From Candidatus Bathyarchaeota archaeon (GTDB lineage: Archaea; Thermoproteota; Bathyarchaeia; Bathyarchaeales; Bathyarchaeaceae): 5,054 nt of DNA. The position numbers and the translations under genes were made by a program. The notes beneath the pieces were generated by a model that searched no databases, was not told the DNA's origin, and worked only from the letters and a program-made list of their open reading frames with translations. Below, in pieces: positions 1-5,054 of the stretch. The DNA is taken from assembly GCA_020346825.1 (NCBI GenBank), contig CP070791.1, forward strand, positions 607,762 through 612,815. The letters run 5' to 3'. Position 1 is the stretch's first letter; each line of letters opens with the position of its first letter.

Positions 1-1180
1 ACACAATAAGGTCATAAGGCAGGACAAGTTCTTCACCTAAAGGTTCATCATAAACTCTCAATAGATTGTTTTCGAGAACTGGTATATTGTCTAACGAATA
101 TTTTATGAACGTTATGCCTGTTTCTCTTGCTTTTCCATAGTAATCCTCATATTTTGTCCCCTGGGTCACTATGTCTCTGTAGAGCACGAAGATTTGAGCG
201 TCTGGATTAGCTTCCTTAATTAGCATGGCGTTTTTGAGGGCAGTTAAGCAGCAAACCTTGGAGCAGTAAGCCCTTTCTTCGTTCCTTGATCCCACACATT
301 GGATCATTACAACCTTGTCTGCGTTAACCTTTCCTTCCTTCAGCATTCGTTCCAGTTCCAGCTGGGTAATAACTCGTTTTCCATCGTAGTTGTACATGCC
401 CACGGGTTTGAGGTTCTCAGCGCCTGTTGCAACTACGATCACCCCAGCCTTGAACATTCTGTCCTTTTTTTCCTGTCTTACCGTGACATCATAGTTGCCC
501 ACAAAGCCTTCAACATCCCTTAATATGGAAGATGTCAAAATCTCTATCTTTGGATTCTTTTCAATCTCCTTCGTCTTCCCTTTAACGAACTTTGAGGCTT
601 CTTCATGCGTCGGATAAAGTTTATATAAGCTGTTCAGAGTCCCACCCAACCGGTCCTTCTTCTCTATCAGCTTCACGTCGAACCCTCGGCTGGCCAAGCT
701 GAGCGCGCAGGTCATTCCTGATGCTCCACCTCCAATCACCAAAGCACAGGGATTAACCTCGACTTCAGTCTCTTCTAAGGGCTCCAACAGCGCTGCTCTT
801 GCTACCCCCATTCTTATGAGGGTTTTTGCCTTCTCAGTTGCCCTTTCCTTGTCTTTCATGTGAACCCAAGAACACTGGTCCCTTATGTTGACGAACTGGA
901 AAAGATACGGGTTCAGTCCCGCCTCCTTGCAAGTAGACCTGAACAGGGGCTCATGGGTTCTAGGGGTACAGGACGCTACGATCACGCGGTTCAGTTTTTT
1001 TTCATCGATAGCGTTTCTTATTTCTGTCAATCCTGTGTCAGAGCAGGTATATTGGTTGTCTTGCGAAAAAACAACATGAGGCAAGTCCAGAGCATATTTG
1101 GTTAGTTCTGGGACGTCAAGAAATCCCCCTATGTTCGTGCCGCAGTGACAGACGAAAACACCGACTCTAGCCTCACTCAA
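1..1180 (-). CDS. hdrA: HdrA-like FAD/iron-sulfur protein, N-terminal-domain type, 3' end cut by window edge
   Basis: This is the first 393 codons of an HdrA-family flavoprotein, a cytoplasmic electron-transfer subunit of heterodisulfide reductase-type complexes. Residues 1-107 form the HdrA N-terminal domain: VCHCGTNIGG (C11, C13), YTCSD (C46), VASCTPRTHEP (C71) and NIRDQCSWVH (C103). A Rossmann FAD domain follows, with VIGGGASGM at about 148-156, ATG at 251-253, and MIQCVGSR with YCSKVCC at about 292-311. The FPTNDCS motif and the inserted ferredoxin of the neighbouring paralogue are absent; the equivalent stretch reads LYKLYPTHEE. The start is TTG. It is the only candidate between an in-frame TGA (1193-1195) and the CHCG motif, and a GAGGTGA site lies 7 bases upstream. 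By analogy with fused homologues, the unseen C-terminus probably carries more iron-sulfur sites. It is the third gene of the FrhB-HdrA operon. Family assignment is secure; the physiological partner is not known. Confidence 0.92.
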   Translation of the reverse strand, partial: MSEARVGVFVCHCGTNIGGFLDVPELTKYALDLPHVVFSQDNQYTCSDTGLTEIRNAIDEKKLNRVIVASCTPRTHEPLFRSTCKEAGLNPYLFQFVNIRDQCSWVHMKDKERATEKAKTLIRMGVARAALLEPLEETEVEVNPCALVIGGGASGMTCALSLASRGFDVKLIEKKDRLGGTLNSLYKLYPTHEEASKFVKGKTKEIEKNPKIEILTSSILRDVEGFVGNYDVTVRQEKKDRMFKAGVIVVATGAENLKPVGMYNYDGKRVITQLELERMLKEGKVNADKVVMIQCVGSRNEERAYCSKVCCLTALKNAMLIKEANPDAQIFVLYRDIVTQGTKYEDYYGKARETGITFIKYSLDNIPVLENNLLRVYDEPLGEELVLPYDLIV

Positions 1181-1187
1181 ACACTTT

Positions 1188-1194
1188 TCACCTC
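1188..1194 (-). promoter_or_regulatory. Ribosome binding site of the downstream HdrA-like gene, overlapping the upstream stop codon
   Basis: GAGGTGA on the minus strand lies 7 bases before the TTG at 1180. Its last three bases are the TGA stop of the upstream 430-residue HdrA. This arrangement suggests translational coupling, and it decides the non-ATG start of the downstream gene. Confidence 0.75.
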
Positions 1195-2480
1195 ATGACG
1201 ATCTCTGCAGCCCTCTCGGCTGTTCCGCTTGCTTGGGCTACGGACTCTGGTATGTCTGTGGGTTCTCGACAGCAGCCACAAACGAATATTCCTGGTCGTG
1301 TTGTGTCCAGCGGGTTGAGAAGATTTGTTTTGAAGAAATTGTATTCATCAAGTTCGACGCCTAACACTTTTGCCAACTCCTCTGCATCCTTCTTTGGCAC
1401 CAGGCTCGTTGCCAAAACCACCAAGTCTACAGTCATTTTCTTGGTTTTTGAGCTTCGCGTTTCTTCATACCAGACTATCGGGTTCTCATTTCGGTCTTCA
1501 GTTATCTTAGCTACGCTGCCTCTAACGTATGATATCTTGTATTCTTGTTCTCCTCTCGTTACATACTTCTGGAATCCCTTTCCTGATGCTCTGAGGTCCA
1601 TGTAGAATATGTGGGACTCTACTTTTGGGTCGTGTTCGTAGGCGAGCATGGCCTCTTTAGTTGCGTGCATGCAGCAGACGGATGAACAGTAACTGTTGTT
1701 CTTGAGGTCCCTTGATCCAACGCACTGTATAAACGCGAGGTTCTTTGCAGGCTTTTTGTCTGAAGGCCTGGTAAGGTGTCCTCCTGTGGGTCCGGAGGCG
1801 CATATCAGTCTCTCGTATTCTAGAGACGTGACTACATTCCGGTATCTCCTGTAACCGTATTGGGAAATTTCGGAAGGATCGAAGGGGTCAAATCCAGTGG
1901 CGACGATGATGGCGCCTACGTGCAGAGTTACGTCTTTGTCTTCCTGTTCAAAGTCGATGGCATTTCTGGTGCAAAATTTCTCGCAGATTCTGCATACACC
2001 TCGAGTTAGGTAAAGACAATTTTCTCTATCTATGGTCATAACGGATGGAACACCTTGAAGGTAGTATGGATATATGGCCTCCCTTTTTCTCAACTCCATG
2101 TCAAACTCGTCAGGCACCTTCACAGGGCACTTTGCGACGCATTCTCCACAGTTGACGCATTCATCTTCCTTTACGAATCTGGCATACTTGCGCAACTTCA
2201 CAACGAAGTCTCCCATCTTGCCAGTTACCTTTTTTACCTCGGATAAGGTGTGGAGTTTGATGTTGTTATGTCTGAAACAATCAGCTAGTTTAGGGGAGAG
2301 TATGCATATGGAGCAGTCGTTTGTCGGAAAGGTTTTGTCGAGCTGGGCCATCCTGCCGCCTATGGCTGGCTTCCTTTCAACTAGATGTACTTTTGCGCCC
2401 ATATCTCCGAGATCCAGAGCAGCTTGAATGCCCGATATTCCACCACCTATAACAAGAACCGCCTTTGACTCTGCCTCCAA
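1188..2480 (-). CDS. hdrA: HdrA-like FAD protein with inserted two-cluster ferredoxin domain, lacking the HdrA N-terminal domain
   Basis: A complete 430-residue HdrA-family flavoprotein. It opens directly at the FAD Rossmann motif (VIGGGISGIQAA, about 10-21; E35 ends the second strand) and continues with the signature FPTNDCSIC (51-59). A ferredoxin insert follows, with C108/C111/C114/C118 and then C155-x7-C163-x2-C166-x3-C170. The rest of the FAD domain shows IVATGFDPFDP (192-202), SGPTGGH (229-235), FIQCVGSRD (250-258), YCSSVCCMHATKE (264-276) and the C-terminal GIFVCGC with SVAQAS. These motifs match HdrA of methanogens and sulfate reducers. The protein is shorter than the usual HdrA of about 650 residues because the CHCG N-terminal domain and the C-terminal ferredoxin are missing. 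The next gene supplies the CHCG domain. The start is TTG at 2480, with GGAGGAG 6 bases upstream. The inferred role is FAD-mediated electron transfer, possibly bifurcating, to or from the FrhB-type partner encoded just upstream. QmoA is a less likely identity because it lacks this ferredoxin insert. Confidence 0.94.
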   Translation of the reverse strand: MEAESKAVLVIGGGISGIQAALDLGDMGAKVHLVERKPAIGGRMAQLDKTFPTNDCSICILSPKLADCFRHNNIKLHTLSEVKKVTGKMGDFVVKLRKYARFVKEDECVNCGECVAKCPVKVPDEFDMELRKREAIYPYYLQGVPSVMTIDRENCLYLTRGVCRICEKFCTRNAIDFEQEDKDVTLHVGAIIVATGFDPFDPSEISQYGYRRYRNVVTSLEYERLICASGPTGGHLTRPSDKKPAKNLAFIQCVGSRDLKNNSYCSSVCCMHATKEAMLAYEHDPKVESHIFYMDLRASGKGFQKYVTRGEQEYKISYVRGSVAKITEDRNENPIVWYEETRSSKTKKMTVDLVVLATSLVPKKDAEELAKVLGVELDEYNFFKTNLLNPLDTTRPGIFVCGCCREPTDIPESVAQASGTAERAAEIVMR

Positions 2481-2486
2481 AGTCTT

Positions 2487-2493
2487 CTCCTCC
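2487..2493 (-). promoter_or_regulatory. Ribosome binding site of the 430-residue HdrA-like gene
   Basis: GGAGGAG on the minus strand, 6 bases before the TTG start at 2480, lies inside the 15-base gap after the FrhB-like stop (TAG, 2496-2498). It is a strong match to the 16S rRNA 3' end and supports the TTG start. Confidence 0.8.
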
Positions 2494-2495
2494 AG

Positions 2496-3608
2496 CTATT
2501 TTGAGAGTCTCTTCTCGGCTCTCATCCTCTTCCTTCTGGCAAAGGACACAATCTTAGCCAACATTTTTGTCTTTTCTATCCTGTTCTCATCTGCATTCTG
2601 GAAGGTTCGTTCTTTGATGTATCCGTGGCTGAGGGCTCCGTTAAAAACCGATGCACCTACTCCCGTTCTTATCATGGTTGTCGTATATCCGTCTGGTGAA
2701 GCAAGTCCCCCCACGGAGATATCCGCGTACTCGTTACTGAAATCTTTACATGCGAAACACGCTGGTCGAGCAACCTCGTGTACCTCTTCCAAAGGGACAT
2801 GGATTGTTACGCCCTTGGTAAGAGAAATTACGAAATCATCTTTGATGTTTAATTTGACAATCTTCTCCAAGTTGATGTCGAGTTTCTTTTCTAACATTTC
2901 TCTCGCTACATCGTCAAAGGAGAAGTTTTCTATACAGAAGAGTCCTATTGTGTATTTTATGAGATGAGCTGGGATAATCCCGAGGCACTGCATCTTTCGA
3001 ATTGCGTTAATCTGACATGGAGTTCCAACCACAGCTATGTCATGCAAATAGCCTTTCTCTAGACTCTTTACTGTAGACAAAATCGGAGTGTAAGTCGTGT
3101 ATTCTCCCCCCAGTTCTTCCAGGTGAAGGGATCCAGAGAACATGGAGCCTGCTGCTTCGACGAGCTCTTCAGATGTTCTGGCAACTATTGCTCTTCTTGC
3201 GAAGCGCCCAGTCTTCTTCGAAACAATGGCGCCATTTATCATGTTGCGTTCCAACAAATATAGAAGGAGGGAGGTCACTACACCTCCATCTGTACATTTT
3301 TTTTCTATTTCTTTTCTTGTCGTCTGGGCAGAAGTTGTCCTCTGATAATCTCCAACAGGGGGTCTCCAACCAAACTTCTCTTGCAGTTCCTCGTTCAGGG
3401 ATTCGGTTTGGGGACATATGAGATAGCATATTCCACACTTTAGACACTTATCCTCGTCGATATATCGTGGGACTTCATTCTTGCCCATTTCTAGGGCGTT
3501 GAGTTCCCCTGCAGAACAAAATGATACGCACCCGCCACATTTGCCACATATCCCCTTTTCAATTACTTCTTCGGTCAGATCCTTGAATGTCTTTATCTCT
3601 TCCTCCAT
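2496..3608 (-). CDS. FrhB/FdhB/FpoF-type oxidoreductase beta subunit with N-terminal ferredoxin domain
   Basis: A 370-residue protein of the coenzyme F420 hydrogenase/dehydrogenase beta-subunit family. Members use FAD to move electrons between iron-sulfur clusters and F420H2/F420; some relatives use other carriers. Residues 20-66 hold two ferredoxin motifs, C21/C24/C27/C31 and C55/C58/C61/C65. The FrhB N-domain follows, with CTDGGVVTSLL (105-115) and INGAIV (124-129). The FrhB C-domain has VVGTPCQINAIRK (193-205), IGLFCIENF (221-229), ACFACKDF (283-290) and ADISVGG (295-301). C198, C225, C284 and C287 are the probable ligands of a third [4Fe-4S] cluster. This layout and length resemble FpoF/FqoF more than FrhB itself, which lacks the N-terminal ferredoxin. 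The C-terminus is basic (many R/K after about residue 348). The start is ATG, with only a weak upstream Shine-Dalgarno (GGGT), as is common for a first gene with a short leader. It heads the operon with two HdrA-like genes and is probably the soluble-carrier entry or exit point of an Hdr-type complex. F420 specificity is inferred, not shown. Confidence 0.92.
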   Translation of the reverse strand: MEEEIKTFKDLTEEVIEKGICGKCGGCVSFCSAGELNALEMGKNEVPRYIDEDKCLKCGICYLICPQTESLNEELQEKFGWRPPVGDYQRTTSAQTTRKEIEKKCTDGGVVTSLLLYLLERNMINGAIVSKKTGRFARRAIVARTSEELVEAAGSMFSGSLHLEELGGEYTTYTPILSTVKSLEKGYLHDIAVVGTPCQINAIRKMQCLGIIPAHLIKYTIGLFCIENFSFDDVAREMLEKKLDINLEKIVKLNIKDDFVISLTKGVTIHVPLEEVHEVARPACFACKDFSNEYADISVGGLASPDGYTTTMIRTGVGASVFNGALSHGYIKERTFQNADENRIEKTKMLAKIVSFARRKRMRAEKRLSK

Positions 3609-3648
3609 GGTGACCCAGACCTTAGAGCGTTAGTATAATTTTGCGGAA

Positions 3649-3667
3649 TTATTTAAGGAATTCTTTA
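3649..3667 (-). promoter_or_regulatory. Predicted archaeal-type core promoter of the frhB-hdrA-hdrA operon
   Basis: Read on the minus strand, TAAAGAA (BRE-like, 3661-3667), TTCC, then TTAAATAA (TATA-like, 3649-3656). An archaeal TATA box usually lies about 25 bases before the transcription start, which places the start near 3626-3630. The leader before the ATG at 3608 would then be about 20 bases. No terminator or promoter-sized gap separates the three minus-strand genes, so this promoter probably serves all of them. The call rests on pattern and spacing only. Confidence 0.5.
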
Positions 3668-3680
3668 CCCACCTAAAGAA
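3661..3680. repeat. Perfect 7-6-7 inverted repeat between divergent promoters
   Basis: TTCTTTA (3661-3667), spacer CCCACC, TAAAGAA (3674-3680). The arms are exact reverse complements, with 13 bases between arm centres. Each arm lies 4 bases from one of the two opposing TATA-like boxes. It could be an operator for a dimeric regulator controlling both units, or simply two BRE elements facing away from each other. Confidence 0.6.
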
Positions 3681-3692
3681 CAACAAATATAA
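3674..3692 (+). promoter_or_regulatory. Predicted archaeal-type core promoter of the CoA-disulfide reductase-like gene
   Basis: TAAAGAA (BRE-like, 3674-3680), CAAC, then AAATATAA (TATA-like, 3685-3692). The expected transcription start is near 3713, giving a leader of roughly 37 bases before the TTG at 3751. The layout mirrors the opposing promoter base for base in spacing: a 7-base arm, 4 bases, then an 8-base AT box. Confidence 0.5.
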
Positions 3693-3736
3693 GAGGTGAC
3701 CTAACCCTATAGCTTCTCGCGAAGTAAACAAATCTC

Positions 3737-3740
3737 GGAG
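3737..3740 (+). promoter_or_regulatory. Ribosome binding site of the CoA-disulfide reductase-like gene
   Basis: GGAG ends 10 bases before the TTG at 3751. The spacing is slightly long, but this is the only purine-rich site in range, and it supports the TTG over the in-frame GTG at 3766, which would cut into the first beta strand of the FAD fold. Confidence 0.55.
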
Positions 3741-3750
3741 AAACTTAACC

Positions 3751-5054
3751 TTGACAAGAAAAATAGTGATTATCGGTGCCAACGCTGCTGGTGTTCATGC
3801 AGCCAATGCAGCCCGCAAGACCGATCCCAAAGCTGAAATAACCTTAATTGATAAAGAGGCTTATTCAGCCTATTCTCGCTGCGGTATTCCATACGTACTG
3901 GCCGGAGAGATACCTGGTTTTGACGACCTAACGGCCTTTCCTCCATCCCATTACAGAATGATGAAGTTTAGCCTTCGTCTTGAAACCAAAGCTAGATCCA
4001 TAAACCCAAACGACAAGATCGTTCTAGTTGAAGACAAAGAAGGAAACTTTGAAGCACTGAAATATGATTCATTGATCTTGGCCACTGGCGCAGACCCCTT
4101 CGTTATACCCATAAAAGGTCACGATCTTCCAGGGGTGTTTGCTATGAGGACAGTGGATGACGGAAAAGCAATCAAGGAAGCAATGAAGACAGCCAAGAAC
4201 GCTGTTGTTATTGGTGCTGGATTTATCGGCTTGGAGACTGCCCATGCCTTTGCGGAGAAGAAAATTGAAACCACGATCGTCGAGGTGGTACCGTATATTC
4301 TTCCCGCGTTATTCGACGAAGACATGGCCGATTATGCTCAAAAAAAGATAGAGGAACATGGTGTGAACGTGGCGGTTGGTAGGAGGGTGGACGCGATTCT
4401 GGGAAAAACCAAGGTTGAAGGCGTAAGTGTAGGCGGCGAAGAGATAAAAGCAGATGTGGTTGTAATGGCGGCAGGCATTAGACCGAGAACAGATTTGATA
4501 AGAGGGTTGGGAGTGGAACTAGGTGTTACCCGAGCTATTAGAGTGAACCCAAGAATGGAGACTAGTGCTTCTGGGATATTTGCAGCTGGAGACTGTGTGG
4601 AATCTCAAAGCTCGATCACTGGACTACCCTGTCTTTATCAACTTGGAACTAACGCTGTTAGGCAGGGAACAACAGCTGGAGTAAACGCTGCGGGAGGATA
4701 CGCTTCTAACCCCCGCGTCATATGCAGCGCCGTCTCAAAGATTTTTGATTTCGAACTTGGTGCAGTTGGTCTCTCAGAATATCAAGCCTCCAAGGTCGGT
4801 TTTCAGACAGTTAGTGCAAGCATTACGGGAAGAACGAGAGCGCACTATTTCCCTGGGGGAAAAGACGTCAGAGTAAAAATAATTGCTGAGCCCATTCTGG
4901 GAAGGGTCATGGGAGCCCAGCTAGTTGGCGGAGAAGCTGTAGCGCAGAGAGTTAACATGCTCTCGGTGGCGATACAAAAGGAAATGACGGCTCTGGAACT
5001 CTCAACGGCAGATACTAGCTACGCTCCTCCAGTGGCTGAGACTGTAGAACCTAT
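3751..5054 (+). CDS. CoA-disulfide reductase/NADH oxidase-family FAD oxidoreductase, 3' end cut by window edge
   Basis: The first 434 codons of a single-cysteine FAD/NAD(P)H disulfide oxidoreductase. The family is typically about 440-450 residues, so only the tail appears to be missing unless there is a C-terminal fusion. The FAD Rossmann motif is IVIIGANAAG (5-14). The redox cysteine is C44 in YSRCGIPY, the position used by CoA-disulfide reductases and Nox enzymes; there is no CxxxxC pair. The NAD(P)H domain has VVIGAGFIGLE (152-162), with E178 at the end of its second strand, which favours NADH. The second FAD motif is GIFAAGDC (275-282). Y366 (AHYFPGG) and Y424 (SYAPP) appear to match the two active-site tyrosines described in Staphylococcus aureus CoA-disulfide reductase. 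The likely reaction is NAD(P)H-dependent reduction of CoA disulfide, persulfide, polysulfide or O2; sequence alone does not choose among them. The start is TTG, placed by the FAD motif and GGAG at 3737. It is transcribed divergently from the HdrA operon, consistent with a redox or thiol-stress role. Confidence 0.92.
   Translation, partial: MTRKIVIIGANAAGVHAANAARKTDPKAEITLIDKEAYSAYSRCGIPYVLAGEIPGFDDLTAFPPSHYRMMKFSLRLETKARSINPNDKIVLVEDKEGNFEALKYDSLILATGADPFVIPIKGHDLPGVFAMRTVDDGKAIKEAMKTAKNAVVIGAGFIGLETAHAFAEKKIETTIVEVVPYILPALFDEDMADYAQKKIEEHGVNVAVGRRVDAILGKTKVEGVSVGGEEIKADVVVMAAGIRPRTDLIRGLGVELGVTRAIRVNPRMETSASGIFAAGDCVESQSSITGLPCLYQLGTNAVRQGTTAGVNAAGGYASNPRVICSAVSKIFDFELGAVGLSEYQASKVGFQTVSASITGRTRAHYFPGGKDVRVKIIAEPILGRVMGAQLVGGEAVAQRVNMLSVAIQKEMTALELSTADTSYAPPVAETVEP

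Noticed and set aside
299..1105. Plus-strand open frames at 299-523, 860-1105 and 885-1079
   Set aside because: They lie antisense inside the HdrA-like gene at 1-1180, whose minus-strand translation carries unmistakable family motifs. The plus-strand peptides show no recognisable domain.
1178..1196. A frameshift or sequencing error breaking one fused HdrA gene into two
   Set aside because: The upstream protein ends at the normal end of its FAD domain. The downstream gene has its own well-placed GAGGTGA and start, and its reading frame has an upstream stop at 1193-1195. The linker normally seen between fused halves is absent, so a single-base error would not restore a typical fusion.
1195..2967. 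Plus-strand open frames at 1195-1605, 2055-2246, 2074-2427 and 2428-2967
   Set aside because: All are antisense shadows of the HdrA and FrhB-like genes. The longest (179 codons) spans the gene junction and looks hydrophobic only because it is the complement of charged coding sequence.
3142..3447. Open frames on both strands at 3142-3345, 3169-3447 and 3173-3421
   Set aside because: They overlap the FrhB-like gene in other frames, where the conserved TDGG region is encoded, and have no family features of their own.
3609..3750. tRNA, small RNA, CRISPR or mobile element in the only intergenic region
   Set aside because: At 142 bases it shows no cloverleaf, no direct repeats and no terminal repeat pattern. 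The promoter elements and the short inverted repeat account for what is visible.
4119..4325. Minus-strand open frame of 68 codons
   Set aside because: It is antisense to the NAD(P)H-binding domain of the plus-strand oxidoreductase, including its GAGFIG motif.

Overview
The window is a compact redox locus that probably comes from an uncultivated archaeon. It has two divergent transcription units. The archaeal assignment is an inference. It rests on the F420-type oxidoreductase and heterodisulfide reductase (Hdr) families, on AT-rich TATA-like boxes at archaeal spacing from the genes, and on TTG start codons with good Shine-Dalgarno sites. An anaerobic bacterium with Hdr-type complexes is not excluded.

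Minus strand, read from 3608 down to 1. The first gene encodes an FrhB/FpoF-type iron-sulfur flavoprotein with two N-terminal ferredoxin-type [4Fe-4S] motifs (2496-3608). After a 15-base gap comes a 430-residue HdrA-like FAD protein with an inserted two-cluster ferredoxin domain but no N-terminal HdrA domain (1188-2480). After 7 more bases comes a second HdrA-like protein (1-1180, cut by the window edge). This one has the N-terminal CHCG domain and an FAD domain but lacks the inserted ferredoxin. The two HdrA genes look like the two halves of the large fused HdrA proteins known from anaerobes, encoded here as separate adjacent genes. With the FrhB protein they probably form one electron-transfer complex, passing electrons between F420 (or another soluble carrier), iron-sulfur clusters and FAD. 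No HdrB or HdrC gene is visible in the window.

Intergenic region 3609-3750. It carries two back-to-back core promoters with matching layout. Between them is a perfect 7-6-7 inverted repeat (3661-3680) that is either a pair of divergent BRE elements or an operator.

Plus strand, 3751 to the right edge. This is a nearly complete FAD/NAD(P)H-dependent oxidoreductase of the coenzyme A-disulfide reductase/NADH oxidase family, with the single redox cysteine (Cys44) in place. All bases outside 3609-3750, apart from the two tiny intergenic gaps, are coding.
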